This document shows, one piece after another, positions 1-12,500 of a stretch of 64,000 nucleotides of DNA. Below the pieces are notes generated by a model. That model was not told the origin of the DNA. It was given only the letters and a program-made list of their open reading frames with translations, and made no database searches. How positions within the stretch are numbered: position 1 is the first letter of the stretch; every line of letters begins with the position of its first letter. The translations under genes and the position numbers were made by a program. This DNA comes from Vicugna pacos (lineage: Eukaryota; Chordata; Mammalia; Artiodactyla; Camelidae). The stretch covers positions 61,685,183 through 61,749,182 of the forward strand of contig NC_133002.1 in the NCBI RefSeq assembly GCF_048564905.1, written 5' to 3'.

Positions 1-123
1 TCCCTCTGACGGTATTTAAGAAGTTCTCTTTGTCTTAGGTCTTGGCAGTTTCCCTTTGCTTTGCCTCTGGGGGCTTTCTCTGTATTGGTCCTACTCTGTG
101 GTACAGCATCTCCTGAACCTGAG
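1..123 (-). mobile_element. old L1 fragment, antisense (left part)
   Basis: The + strand resembles the reverse complement of the L1 ORF1 region, with phrases such as agaagttctctttgtctt followed by a tract around 'ggcagttt'. The element appears to resume near 473, so the MaLR LTR at 124-472 probably inserted into it. It is highly diverged, and the family (L1M-type) is inferred from memory of consensus sequences. Confidence 0.5.
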
Positions 124-472
124 TGCCGCAAACTGGATTATGCCCCCCAGGTTCATGTGTGGAAGACCCATCTCCCGGTGAGACGGTGTTTGGAGACGGG
201 GCCTTTAGGAGATGAAAGTCATGGGTGAGAGGAAGGCATGCGGGTGGGGCCCGCGATGGGGTGGGTGCCCTTACAAGGAGGGGAAGAGCGCTGCCTGTGG
301 ACCAGGGAGGGCAGCCATCCGCGTGTCCGGAAGAGCGTTCTCACCAGGACCTGACCTCGCTGGCACCCGGATCATGGGCTTCTGGTCTCCAGAACTGTGA
401 GAAAGCAGATTTCAGTTGGCTAGTCCACCCAGTCTGCGGCGTTTTGTTACGACAGCCGAGCTCACCCAGTCA
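124..472 (+). mobile_element. MLT1-type MaLR LTR (ERVL-MaLR fossil)
   Basis: This is a lone long terminal repeat recognised by several MLT1 landmarks in order. They are a 'ccccccaggttcatgtg' opening block, 'ggtgtttggagacggggcc', a 'tgcccttacaagga' block, 'gccatccgcgtg', 'caccaggacctgacc', 'tccagaactgtgagaaa' and the 'gttttgttacgacagcc' 3' end. No internal retroviral region is seen. MaLR LTRs of this type predate the main placental radiation, so it should be roughly 100 million years old. It appears to sit inside an older antisense L1. Ends are approximate. Confidence 0.8.
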
Positions 473-900
473 CGGTGCCTTGATGCCGTCCATCAGCTGC
501 AGAAGATCCGCCGCCATCGTGTCTTTGACTGTCGCCTCCGCTCCGTTTCCCCGCTCTCTCTTTTTGGGACGCCCATATGCGCAGCTTAGGTCTCTTCACA
601 ATACCCACTACTTCTTAGACGTTTTTTCTTATGTCTCAGCATTTTGTCTCTTTACGTTTAACTTTGAGCATCTCTTTCTGACCCAGCTTCTGTTTGTCTC
701 TTCAGCGCTGTCTGGTCTGACTGTTTATTGAGTCCTTACTGTACTTCTGAGTTCCTGAGGTTTTACAGGTTCCCGCTCTCTGCCGGGGTTTTCCGTCCTG
801 TGCATTGACTCCGTGAGGATATTAAGTCAAGTCACTGCGGAGTCGGTGTCTGTGACCGCCGTCACTGGGTCTTGTGTCCGGCCTCTTTTCTTGGTTTCAA
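473..900 (-). mobile_element. old L1 fragment, antisense (right part)
   Basis: This continues the antisense L1 ORF1-like sequence beyond the MaLR LTR. Recognisable pieces include a 'tttttgggacgcccatatg' block and 'tgtttattgagtcctta', which correspond to the reverse complement of the conserved L1 ORF1 coiled-coil/RRM coding region. It is strongly decayed and end points are approximate. Confidence 0.5.
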
Positions 901-924
901 ACGTGTAAATGCCTGGGTTTGGGG

Positions 925-1040
925 ATTTTTTTCTTTAAGATAAAATTGAAATATTATGTTAGTTTCAGGTCCACAACATAGTGATTCAAAATTATTATAG
1001 GTTGTATTCCATTTGTGGTTATTCTAAATGCCCGGCTGTG
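925..1040 (-). mobile_element. L1 3' end fragment, antisense
   Basis: The block 'tgttagtttcaggtccacaa' followed by 'catagtgattcaaaatta' is the reverse complement of the widespread L1 3' UTR ending (cactatgttgt-acctgaaactaa). A T-rich stretch at 927-938 would be the reversed poly(A) tail. It is short and diverged. Confidence 0.65.
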
Positions 1041-1376
1041 TTTGATTGACTATTGCAAGTTGGAAATGGAAACTGTACAGAGATGTGGGGTGATCTGAGG
1101 CTGTGAGGTCTGAGTCATTTCCAGTTCACCCTCTGTGCTCAGCTCCGAGCCTAGGGCGTCTTACCAGCACCCCGTCTCCTTGGCAGGCTCTCGCTGCTCG
1201 TTGTCCAGCTCTGTGAGTCGGCCACGCTCAGTTCAGGCTTGTTTGGAATTTGCCAGACGCCCCCGGGGAGGAACGTAGCCCCAGGTGGCAGTTCAAGCGT
1301 TAGGCTTCCCTCTCTCAGGTTTTGGCTCCATAATTCCCCACAGCCTTACCGGCCTTCCAGTGCCTTTAGTAAACTT

Positions 1377-1377
<1 letters not shown>

Positions 1378-1412
<35 letters not shown>
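1378..1412. repeat. (CA)n microsatellite
   Basis: About 17 uninterrupted CA dinucleotides in intron 7. It is likely polymorphic between individuals. Confidence 0.98.
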
Positions 1413-1414
<2 letters not shown>

Positions 1415-2329
1415 CCTTTCTAGGTGTTCTCAGTGGGAGGATGGTCTGAGTCACCCCACCTGCTGTTGCCAGGAAGAGAACCCATGACGTCATCTAAACC
1501 CTGCGGGAGTCATTGAACCGCTCACCCCCGGGTTTGCAGATGTCACTCGGGCCCGGCTGACTCAGCCCTAAGCTGGTGCCCCGGTGACCACGCAGCTGCA
1601 CGTCCCCGGGTGAGTGTTGAGTGCTGCGGTGCAGTGTCTGTAAGCTTCCTGTTTTTAAACAAGTGTGATTCCACTTCCAAGCAGGCATCCTCACTCGTGT
1701 CTCTCTCGTCCCCCCGACTACCCAGGCGCAGCCCTGCAGTCCCGTTCACGCGGGGCTCTCCTCTGACTGTAAGCCTGCAGACCGGATATTCAGGCCACAG
1801 ACCACATCACGCGTTATAAACTGCAGGTTTCACGCACACTGGGATGGACTTGGATTGTCAGCGCTTGAAATCTCTGAATGGCTAGAAGAAAGGCGCTGTG
1901 TGCTGGGAAGTTCAGACGGTGTTAGAGTGCTGGCCTGCCCACAGTTCTAAGCAGAGCGAGATTGGAGGGGGTGCTGTGGAGCCGTGGCTTGGTCCGGGCC
2001 AGCAGAACGCCAGCACACGAGCAAACACGTCACAGAATGCGCCGTCCAGGCACTCTCCCCGCCTTCGTTTCTTCCAAGCGGCTTTCTTTTCCCGCCCAGC
2101 TGACTTTTCAGGGTGACTGAGGTGTGTTTGTTGTGTGTGTGCGTGTCTGGTCTCAGCAGGGCATTAGCTGAGAAGGTGGCCTTGCACACCTGTCCAGGGA
2201 CTCCTCTTGGTGCCGAGCGAGCGCTGGCCCTTACCCGGCCCCACAGGTTGGGACCCTCGGCCCCATCTGTCCGCGTTTATCTGACCGGTATGGACCAATC
2301 TGGATATTCAAAAGAATTACTTTAAAAAG

Positions 2330-2660
2330 AGATTGTTAGGTTTACCTCCCCGTTTTCTTAGTCACAGGGCATTTCTAAGTAACGAATTATTTGCGTTAAG
2401 TAAGTGAACCAGCCCCAGGTTCTCTGCACCACCATTTCCGTGAAGCCTTTTAAAGCAACAAAGATGTATCTTGCTTTATTTGAACTGAATACGAGATGAT
2501 ATAAGTTCACAAAATAATGCATTTTTTAAAAGTATTTTCCCTTTTTGGGAAAACTGGCTTAGCCTCCCTCTTATTAAAAGAAAAGGTTTTATTTTTCTTC
2601 CTTATTTAAGTAGTACGCATTCAGCCTAGGTGTGTAATTAAATACAGAAAAGCAAAAAGG
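2330..2660. other. AT-rich island, candidate conserved non-coding element
   Basis: This is a roughly 330-bp block of AT-rich, non-repetitive sequence in a GC-rich intron. It holds homeodomain-type and E-box-free AT motifs (tgatataagttcac, aaaataatgcatttt, tcttattaaaag). I recognise no transposon family. Conservation cannot be judged from one sequence. Confidence 0.3.
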
Positions 2661-3009
2661 GTTAGAATCACCCGTCGTCTCCAGCGAGCCGAGACGGCCA
2701 GCGTTCCTACTTTGGTGCAGGCCCTCCAGGCCTCTTCTCTACACGAGTCCGTGGGCGTTTCTAGCAGGAAGTGCGGCGTCTCTTTGCGCACGGTTGTCTC
2801 GGTGCACTTAGAGCTGCTTGATTCTGTGCGCGAAGTGCTCTCTGAGGAAGGGTCGCCAAAATGCCTCTGCTGCTTTCAGATGGTGAAGCTGGGGACGACT
2901 TGTATTCCTACCACGTGAGTGTTTTTAGTGAGCTTGTGTCATTTTCTTGGAGACCAAAGGTGTGCACTTAATGTTTTGTTTGCGGAGAGCTGTGATTCTT
3001 CAGCGGGCG

Positions 3010-3460
3010 TCCACCCACCCGCCGCTCCTCAGGTGTGGACGGAGCACCTGCTAAGCGTTAGATGCTCAGCGCCGAGAGCTGGGTCGGCTCGAGGAAGGCC
3101 GGGAAGCTGCTCCCCGAGCGCCCGGGGCCTGGCGGGAGGCCTGGCCTGGGCACCTGTCGTCTACTGCAGAGACGTCTGCAGAATTGACTGCGGGGGCCTC
3201 GGCAGAACCTGAAGGCCTGGTGGGACCCCGGGTGGGGCGGGAGGAGGCTGAGCGTGGGGGCTGCCCGGTGCTCCCCAGCGGGGGGCCCCGGCTGACATCT
3301 CCCCGCCCGCGGGTGTCCCCGACCACGCTCCCCCCCGCTGTGCGCCGGCCGTCCTCGGGCCTGGGCCGGGAGCTGCTGGCGCGTGTGGGAGCGGCTGTTT
3401 TTAGGTCGGGAAGTAAGGAGAGTCAGAGCTGCGGGCTGTGCGCTCGCCGAGTGCTTAGCG
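3010..3460. promoter_or_regulatory. CpG-rich stretch in intron 7
   Basis: A GC-rich stretch with dense CpG dinucleotides (many gcg, ccg and cgg triplets, cccgcccgcggg at 3301-3312). It may be an intragenic CpG island or simply GC-biased sequence near a chromosome end. No exon or known promoter is recognised. Confidence 0.35.
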
Positions 3461-4495
3461 CTCCGCCAGGATCTGGGGGGCTGGTTTATGTCAAAGAAAG
3501 CAAGTCTTGCCCATAAGGGATTTGTTTTCTCCTTACACAGACAGCTACCGTGCACGGAGCGGTGGTGGCTAAGCACGGAGGAGAAGTGGTGTCCGTGACG
3601 GGGGGTGCCTGGGAGGTGCAGGGTGTCATGCAGTTCCAGCTGAGAAGGAGCCTAACAGGCTGTCGGGGTCACTGACGGGGAGCTTGGCGCCTGGCTTGTC
3701 CAGACTGGGCCAGAACCAGCCCACGGGGCCGGGAGGCTGTTCCTAGTGGGCAGATGAGAGGAGACAGAGCTGGGTGTCTCCGTCCAACTGCGAGGTAATG
3801 GCCCAAGCAGAGGGAGCTAGTTTCAAAGTTCAATGTGCCGAGTTGGGCAGTGATGGATGCCGTGAAGCCCAGTGGGACTGTTTCCCTAACTGGGTCGGCA
3901 GTGATCTTGCCCTTGCTCCTCGTGGGCCTGGCAGCGGCCCGTCCGGGGGCTGGTGGGTTCCCCACCTCCCTCCTCCAGCCAGAGGGGTACTGCTTTCCTG
4001 TGTTCTGAGCCGGGTCTCGTCGGGGTCGAGGTAGCTCGTGGGTCCCTGACAACCCCGCAGTGGTAAGCAGCGGCCCCTGTAGGTTCCGAGGGAAGGTAAC
4101 CTAGGGGCTGAAGGCTGGGAGTGGGTCACGGGGGCCGCGGGGATGCCTTTGCAGGCGGAAGGCATGTCTGGCGGGGAGCGAGGTGTGCGCGGAGCCTGGC
4201 TGAGGAACAGGGCAGGATGAGGGGGCTTGCCTCTGGGTCCCCAGGGACACTGGGAGTGGGGAGAAGACACAGGGGAGCTTGACTTTAGACGTGTTCAGTC
4301 TGAGCCGCGAGGACCGCAGGCAGGGGGGCACGCACGTGGGGTGACCTCGTCGGACCTGGGGGCGGGCTGGGCCGCGGACGGAGGGCGGCGCTGAACGTGG
4401 CTGGTGAGCCCAGATACCGGGGAGCAGACGCGGGCTGGCAGCGGTGGTGGGGAGCTTGAGGCGGCGTCTGCTGCTTCTCCTTCTGCAGTGCTCTC

Positions 4496-4660
4496 CCCTT
4501 TATTTTGGTCCCCACTTTGCATATGAGGCTCGTCTGGGTGACTCAGCAGAGGACCCAGACGCCAGAAGTCACCCAGACACAGCACAGCTGGGGCCAGAGT
4601 TCAGGCTTTGTCTCCTCCCAGTTTCGTGATCTATTCCTAAACTACAGCTCTTTGTGCTTT
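4496..4660 (+). mobile_element. MIR SINE fragment
   Basis: The order 'ccccactttgcatatgaggc', 'agtcacccagacacagcaca' and 'ggccagagttcaggctttg' matches the MIR core (dinucleotide-decayed 'gatgaggaaactgaggc', 'ggtcacacagctag', 'ggattcgaaccc'). It is ancient and no target-site duplication is visible. Confidence 0.55.
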
Positions 4661-6448
4661 TCGCACAGAAGTCAGTCCTTGATTATCACTGTGGGTTGAC
4701 GCTGTAAAAGGGCCACCTTGATTACGGATGAAAGCAGGGGGAGGGCCGGAGGGAACTCCAGCGGCCGAGCGGCCTTCCCTCGCAGCCCGGCGTCAGCGGG
4801 GCGGACGGCCCCGGGCGAGCCGGGGTTTGACGTGTCTTAGGGTCAGACACGGGGAAAACGGAGGCAGGAGTTTCTGGCAGGACTTAGTTCTTTGTGACGT
4901 GAAACGGGGGAGAAGTGGGGCCCGCTCCCACCGCGTCCCAGTGTGGCACCCCCGTCTGCGGGATGCAGAAGGCAGGCCTTGGGTGGTTGGTGGTTGGTCG
5001 GTCGCGCAGTTCCCAGGTCTGAAATCGTCGGGCAGGCGACTTGGTCTGTGGTTGCTCAGTGAACTTAGTGAAGGTCACCAGTGGCAGGTTGAGAGGCCAT
5101 GGGGAGAGTCGGGTTTTGTGTTTGTCTGCCAGTAATTGTCACAAGACGAGGATTGAAAAAACACACCTAAATGCACGCCGACCCCCACCTGCCAAGGAGG
5201 GCCCTCTGTCCCCCCTCCCTGATGGCTCGGCCGCAGGGCGGGGAGTCTGGGAGCCTGCTCAGGATGGGCTACGCCTGAGTGAGGCGCCTCGTCTGGGTTT
5301 GGAAATAGACCTCGGGCAGACCCTCCATCTGCCAAGAATGCCATCGGGTCACGAGCCGGCTGCCCACTGCCCTGTCCCTGCCCACATGTGGCTTCACCCA
5401 GGGCCCAGGACGAGGAGGGAGCCCGCGGGCACAGGGCATCTAGCAGGTGCTGACCGCGTGCAGCCGTGGGGCGCGGGAGCATCCCCGCCACTGCACTTCG
5501 GGCCTTTCCTTCCGGCCGTCCCCCCATGCACGTGCTCTATGTGGCCGGGGAGCACGATGTTGTCTGCCTCTCTGCTTGCTTTCGCAGGGCAGGCCTCGCC
5601 CACAGCAGCAGACGCTCACAGATGGCGGCCTCACACCTCGTGGTTGTTGCGTCGTGGCTGTGCTGGGATTAGCGGCTTCTCTCCTGCTGTCACACAGGGG
5701 GTTTCTGACTTTCACTGTGGGCCTCGCTTCCCCATTCTTTGTTTGGGTTCAGGACTGATTCCTGGGAGCAGACTTGCTGAGGAAGGGGTACAGACGTTTT
5801 CTGGCCTCCGCGTGTCTGTCCTTTCCAGAAGGGTCCAGCCAGCTCACACTCCTGAGGCCACGGACGAAGCATCACTCAGAATGTCCCTCAGTAGCCTGTC
5901 TGGGTCCCCCAGCGGGGACGCGAGCACAGCTCCCCTCAGACCCCCGGGTGGCCCGTGCACTGCTGGGCCTGCCTCTGCCTCCTCACCACTGGCATTTTCC
6001 GTCCAGTAATGATGTGCCCAGGCCTCCGCGTGAGTTTAAGAGGCGGGATCTGGGCCTGAGTGGCTTTACTTTCACGTTGAGCAGATCATGGGGTGAAGAG
6101 CTCAGCCCAGAGGGGAGGCCAGGCCAGGCCCCAGATCCTGCCTGAAGGGCATGCCTCGACTAGGGTGGGCACCCCGTGGCCTCAGGGTGCAGTGCTGAGC
6201 GCAGTGGGTGACCCCAAGGCCCCGAGGGCCTCCCAGGTTGGCGGAGCTCCCAGCTGGCGTCACACCACGTCCGCTGCTTCTGTGTAGGTGGAGGGGGAGA
6301 AAGTGAAATGGGGGTTGGGTTTTAAGGAATGAGGTCAGAGGTGGAGGAGTCTGGAGAATCCCCCGGTGGCCGAGCCTCTCCTGCCCCTGGTCTGACGCCC
6401 CCTTGTCCACTCCCATGCCGGTTGCCATGACAGCTTCATGTCTCCTAG

Positions 6449-6549
6449 GATCCCTGGGCGGCTCAACGACAGGAGGACGCCGCTGGGCGAGCTGAACTGG
6501 ATCTTCACGGCCATCACGGACACCATCGCCTGGAACGTGCTTCCTCGGG
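6449..6549 (+). CDS. RPTOR: RPTOR exon 8
   Basis: This exon encodes residues ~297 (last base) to 331 (first base), beginning [19 protein letters not shown] and ending in NVLPR. This is the C-terminal edge of the RNC/caspase-like domain, where it packs on the first armadillo helices. The acceptor is tctcctag and the donor GTGAGG. The exon is asymmetric (101 nt), so skipping it would shift the frame. Confidence 0.97.
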
Positions 6550-9500
6550 GTGAGGCTGGCGGCGGGCGGGGGGCGGGGGCTGCCTGGGCTCAGGAGACGG
6601 GTCCCTCGACGGGGTGCTGCAGAGCTGCTGGCACCATCCGTGTTTCCTAGAACCAGAAAGCGTGAGTGCGTGTACCGCCAGGGTGAAATATGCGTGTTCG
6701 TCCCAACTTGCTCGTCCAACAAGTTATGATGGAAGTAAATTTGCGTATTTGCTTTAAGCGCTGGATGTGAGTCACTGAAGACATCTTTTTACCCTCTGTC
6801 CCCAGATCTCTTCCAAAAGCTCTTCAGACAGGACCTGCTGGTGGCCAGTCTGTTTCGAAACTTCTTACTGGCGGAGAGGATCATGAGGTCGTATAACTGC
6901 ACCCCGGTCAGCAGCCCCCGCCTGCCACCCACCTACATGCACGCCATGTGGTGAGTGTCTCCCCGGCCCGCCCGCCCACCCAGCTCCTCCAGGTGCTCGC
7001 TTCTCCCAGGGTCGTGGGGTCAGCCGACGCCAAGCAGGCCGGCGTGCCTCCGAAGGTGGAGGCCGGGGTGGTGCCAGCAAGCGACAGGGTTGTCCCCAGG
7101 CTCACCTGAGCCCCCTGAGGGCTGAGCGGGCAGGACCAGCGCCTCCGGGGCCCTCGGTCCTCACCCGGGGTTGGTTTCTGGCTGTGGGTGGGTGTTGAGG
7201 AAAGAAGCTGCCAGCTGGATTCCTGACCTGTGTCCAGGGTTGCTCCAGAGAAGTAAAGCTGTTGGTTCCTGGACAGTTAACTGGCACGCCCGCTTCACAC
7301 GTGCGTGCACCTACACACGCTCACGCACACACGAATGTGGTCTTCATGACACTTTTACGCTGACTGTAAATTCCCTGCAGAACTGGCTTGCCGCTCCGTA
7401 CACCACTGCGAACAGAGGTCACAACGTGACGGGGACGCTGGCTCGAGTCCAGACCCTGTGACTGAAGGCCCTGGTTTCTTCCCGTTTCCTTGCTCTTGTG
7501 ACGCACGCAGTTTGGGGGGCGCTCGATGGGCAGCAGCAGGGAGAACACGTCCCGGTTCCATCTGGCCGGGGAAGCCCCGCCGCCAGTACTTCAGAAGCGC
7601 GGGTTACTCCCGCCCAGCCCCAGGGGCCGTTTTATGGTGTGTTGTCAGCACCAGGTTTGTTTGGGTAGTGGTTTTTGGTTTTGCGCTTTAATGTGTGCAC
7701 GGCCCCTTTCCCCCAGCTCTGGAAACCCAGAGAACCAAGAAGGATTTGGGAAACTCGCTGCCTCTCGTCCACTCAGGGAAAAGCCGGACTCAGCACCCAT
7801 ATCCATGAGCTAAATCCAGGGTCCCCTGCACACCAGACCGTCAGTAGAAATCACACACAGACATACTCCAGCCGTAGCCTCCTCAAGCATTTCTAGGATA
7901 AAACAGAACAGAGTTGCGGGGAAGCAGGGACGGGGCCGGACCTCCGTGGAGGAGCCGGCTGTGCGGCAGCGTGATTTCGGCGAGAACAGAGCGGCGGGAC
8001 AGCGGGTGCGGTGCCTTGAATCCGGGAAGACAGGAGCTGGAGGAGGGGTGTTGGGCGCTTGGAGTGAGTGATCAGGAAGAAGACGCGCGTTTCTGGAAGA
8101 GAAGACCCTCCAAGCAGCCTCGTCCCGCAAGGAAAGCGGTGCCTTAAGTTCTGCTTCTTCTGAGCCGGGTGTTTATAAACCATGAATTATAAAGAAAAGG
8201 AAGGAAAAGGAAAAGGAGCTCAGCCGGGTCGCTGGCCCGTCTGCTCGTGGACGGAAACCTAGCAAACGCCACCCCCAGGGTTTTCTGCTTTCCTGGCCCC
8301 GACCTCCCTGTGCATTCGGGGGCCTCAGGCGGCCGACGTGCACCCTGAGGACGGGGGTGCCGTCCGGGTCCCCAGCCTGCACGGCCCCCACCCCACAGAC
8401 CGCTGTCGGTGGCCGGGCCTCCTACTGGCTCCCTTTTAGGCAAATTCTGGTTATTGCAGGGTGGGCTCCGTGGGGAGCGGACTCAGAGTCGGGGTCAGCG
8501 TGAGGCTGCCGTGGGGGTACTCCTGGGGTCACCCCGACCCCCCTCGACCAGCGCATTCCCAGCCACCTCCTGCTTCTCTCCAGCCCCCGCCGCCCCGTCC
8601 GTGTCGCGTCCACCCATCCCAGCCCGGGAACCAGGAACAGGACTGGAGAGGCCCTCTGACAGCCTTGGACGAGGAAAGCTGTCCGTCAGAAGAGCGGCGC
8701 TCTGAGGGGAGGCTGGGCAGCCCCCGGCGCCTGCCGGGACAGCGGTGCAGCTGCGATCCACCGCCTGGAAGCACGGGGGCTTCTTGGGGCGACGCCTGTG
8801 ACGCCTGTCGCCGTGCCAGATGCCCTCTTGTCCTTTCGCACTGGGTGGGGCCCCCGGCTGAGACTCAGGCTCCTCTCACAGGAGTCGGCGGTGGCGAGTT
8901 CTCAGCGGGAGGCTCACACGCACGAAGCCCACGTCCTGTCTGCATGAGGGTTTCCTGACAGCAGGGCCAGCGTGAGTCTGCCGCCAGAGTAAGCGTTAGG
9001 CAGGCCCGTGAAATGCTGAAAGTTATGCCACTAACCAACTTTGGTCGGGAATCGAATGTCAGGTCAGACTTCTGACTGGAGAAGACCCGTGCCCTCAGGA
9101 CGACGACTGGGCGGGAGGGGAGAGGAGCCGTGGGCCAGCAGCCGGGCGGCTGCGCGTCTCCCGGGAGTAGCACCACGCCGGGGTTTCCAGGGGCAAGCCC
9201 CCCTCACCCCCTGCCAGCCTCCTTGTTGACCAGACGGACAGCTGCTCTACCCGGAGCGTCCTGCGCTCCAGCTGGCGTCCAACAGGGAGCCCCCTGGGTG
9301 GGCCGGGCTGCCGTGCTCTGGGTGTTGGGAGGAGACCACTGCTCAGGGCTGGCGAGAAGCTCTGTTGCTTTATGAAGTCGTGCAGAATTGTCTTCTGTCA
9401 AGTCAGATCAGAAATACTTGGTGTGAACGCGGGTCAGGCGGCTGCGTGGGGCATGGCCTCGCCGAGGCAGCTGACTAGGATGGATGCGAATCCTCTCCTG

Positions 9501-12500
9501 TGTTCTGCCTCCCCCCTGCAGGTGGTTAGAGGCGGTGGTTGGAATACTGGATAGTTGGTAACCCCAAATCCAGCGGCTCTACGGGGTGGGGCATGGCGCC
9601 CCTCCGCTCTCCCCGAGGCCATGGCTGCTCCTGGTCCCAGGAGGCTGGGGCCGTGGTCCCTGTCCTGGGTGGCAAGTGTCCTGCCCAAAGCCCTGTCCTC
9701 AGGGGAGGTGGGAGGGTGGTGGTGAAGGAACAGCCAGTGGGCTCGGTTGCACAGACAGGGAAGCGTGAGTCCTGGAAACCCCAAGGCCAGCGCAGCTGCA
9801 CTCGGGTTTGCACACTGCCCCCGCGGTCCGAGGCGCCCGGGTGCTCGGTGCCGAGTGGGCTCTCAGCCGGGCTCACCCAGGTGATGATGCTCATGACAAC
9901 GATGCCCGTTGCTCCTCTGCCCCCTTGTAAATAGACCGATGTTTGTGCGTCCCCAGGGAGCCAGTGCACAGCCAGCACAGTCAGAAAGAGCATTCGGAAT
10001 AAATAATTTACCATCTCGTTACTGTACTCTGTGGGTGGTGATGGAGAGGCTGAGCTTTCGGGCGAGGAGGGGGCAGGGAACAGAGCCTGGCAGAACTGAG
10101 GTTAAAGCAGGACGTCCACAGGCTCACGTGGGCTCCAGGCGGGGCCGGAGATGAAGGGCCCGGTGCCCGCTCGGCTGCTGTTTAATTTTTGATGAGAAGC
10201 CATCGGGGAGTCGTTTGCCTTCACTTTCCATTTCAGTGGGTCCCGAAACCTCGCGTTTCCCCGCAGTGGTAACCTGCACTCCTCCCCCTCGAGGGAGCCC
10301 GGCCGCTGACTGACGGGTGCAGATGGAGCTGGGTACTCTTGGAAGGCGCCCCGCCCGGCCCACTCCTCGGGCGCCTGCCATCTGAGCCCGTTTCCTGAAA
10401 ACCCGAGCTCCTGCCTGGGTGGCACGTTTTCCAGGCCGTGATTCATCGGCCGCCCACGGCCCACAGGCCCCGCTGCTCCACGCTGAGGCGCGGGGAGGCC
10501 CGGGTCCTCCCTCCCGGGGGCGCAGCGCGCTGGTCGCAGGGGCCGTGGGAAGTGCGAACATGGACACCTCCCTGGTTCCGCCAGCACGCGCGCCCGCCGC
10601 CGCGGCTCAGGATTTACGGGACCCACTTCCCACTTTCCCTGGGTGAGAAGCCCAAATTAAGACTCCAAGTTGGTTTTAATTCTATCCTAGAAAATGCAGC
10701 CAGTTTTAACCCACCAAGTAGATGCTCAGCAGAGCTCCGTGCTGCTGCTGGGAACGCTGCCACGCGACCTCAGTGCTTAAGGGGACTCCGAGGTCCTCCT
10801 CCCGACCCTGTCCTCGTGCTCAGAACAAACAGCCACAGGCCCGGGGTGGGGGCTGGCTCCCAGCGCCAGCCTGCCGCAGGCTCCCGGCCTCGTTTGGCCA
10901 CTCAGTGTCCAGTAGGTCTCAGGTGTTTTCAGGCACCCTTCCTCCCTCCTGTCCTCCGGGAGCCTCAGCAGAGCCCTTGGCCCCTGTCATTTCGACAGTC
11001 CTCGGCCCTGCCTCGCTCCCAGGACCCTGGTGAGGCCCCCGCTTCAGGGCTCCCTCTCAGGTCCGCAGCCTCCTCTGAGCTGCTTTCCTGGAACCAAAAT
11101 GTGCGCCTGGCAGAGGACTCGGCTCCTGGGGGTTGGACCCGCTGGGTCCCAGGCCATGGGGTCGTCAGACCATGCCAGCCACACCGCTCAGAAGGCCGTC
11201 TCCCGGGCCCGAGGCAGCCTCGCGGGGCTGGCTCGCACCCGGGGGGCTGGGCAGCAGCAGTGGGGGCCTCTCCAGGGAAGCCCGGCTCCCTGGAGGCGGT
11301 GCCGGCCAAGGGCCCGCGGGGCTGCCGGGTGCAGTGCTGGGGGACCCGCGTGTCTGCTGCAGCAAGACCGCCGGCTGCCCGGGCCTCTGCCCACTTCACC
11401 GCCCCAACCGGGGCACTTTGTTCTCACTTCCCAAGTTGAAACTTCTTATGTGATCAAATCCGAAGCCTCTTTCTGGAGCTTAAGTGCAGTGACTGACTTT
11501 GCTTCTGTCTGGACAAAGAGGAGGCGCCCCCCCACCCCCCACGCTGCGAGAGCCACCCTGCCACAGCCTGGGCGCGTGCTGAGCCCCTGGGAGCCGTTCA
11601 CTGCCCGGCTCTCAGGCACTGCCGACTACCTCCTGATTGCCTCCTGATTAGGTCGGTGCGGGCAGGCAGCTCGTGCAGAGGGGCTGGTCTGGGGGAAAAG
11701 AAACACGCCGTACACGTGAAAATGAAGCAGAGCCCTCTGGTCTTTTGTTCACCGTACACTTTGCTGTGTTTTGGGTGTTTTCACTTTTCATGCGTGTTTT
11801 GATCCCCTATGGAAAAGCGTGAGAGGGCGCCTCCCGCCCACAGGCGGGCGGTTATCAGTCTGGCAGCCCGAGCGCAGCTGCCGTGTGCCGGGGGTGGTGC
11901 TGGGGGAGCTGTGGCGGGTCCAAGACTAAGCCCCTGGTCTGGCCGGCACTGTCTTTGTTTCAACGGGGAGCAGTTCCTAGGAGAAGAGGCAGAACACTAG
12001 GACCCAAGCCTTGTCCTGTGGCCCCAGGGAGAGTGAGGGGACTGCGTGTCGGGTGTGGAGTCAGCCTTGAGCGCCGCTGCGGCGTCCCTGCACGCCACCA
12101 CCCGCCAGGGCCTCGCCGGACCCGGGGACAGCGTCGCTAGCCCGGCTCACGGGCGGGAAGCCGACCCTGGGAGGCGCGCCGGAGCTCCGGGCCCGGAGTC
12201 CTGCAGGCGGCGCAGCCGGTCTGATGCCGCAGGGAGCTGGGGCGCAGCTGAGCGCGCCCTTCCCAGCACGGGAGCGCCGCCTAGCTGGGCGAGTGGTGTG
12301 CCACCGGACGGTGCCGATCCCCAGGGAGGGCCGCGGGGGACGGGGACAGGCGGCTGTGGGCTGGTCGAGGCCGGCCAGCTCCTGGTGCCCGCCCCCGAGG
12401 CTGTGGCTCCGCCGTCAGGGCCCTGTCAGGCGGGCCGTCACTAATGCGTCATGGTTCCCTCCACAGGCAAGCCTGGGACCTGGCCGTCGACATCTGTCTC

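Larger units (their letters stand above)
1..6448 (+). other. RPTOR: RPTOR intron 7 (3' part)
   Basis: This is intronic sequence up to the acceptor tctcctag before exon 8. It contains an old antisense L1 split by a MaLR LTR (1-900), an antisense L1 3'-end fragment (925-1040), a CA repeat (1378-1412), an AT-rich possibly conserved block (2330-2660), a GC/CpG-rich stretch (about 3010-3460) and a MIR-like fragment (4496-4660). From 4660 to 6448 I see only GC-rich unique sequence. Long open frames there (for example 5041-6009) have no recognisable protein. Confidence 0.85.
6951..12466 (+). other. RPTOR: RPTOR intron 9
   Basis: A 5.5-kb GC-rich intron with no recognised transposon. The CpG-dense patches at 10430-10640 and 12068-12330 are listed separately. 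Long open frames here (for example 10438-11439) follow from high GC content and have no recognisable domain. The remaining stretches (6951-10430 and 10640-12068) show nothing I can name. Confidence 0.85.

Noticed and set aside
5041-6009. 322-codon open frame on the + strand
   Set aside because: Intronic GC-rich sequence, with low-complexity translation and no recognisable family or splice partners.
10438-11439. 333-codon open frame on the + strand
   Set aside because: It lies in a CpG-dense intron with few stops by composition. The translation is Pro/Arg/Gly-rich with no domain, and a comparably long frame is open on the opposite strand.
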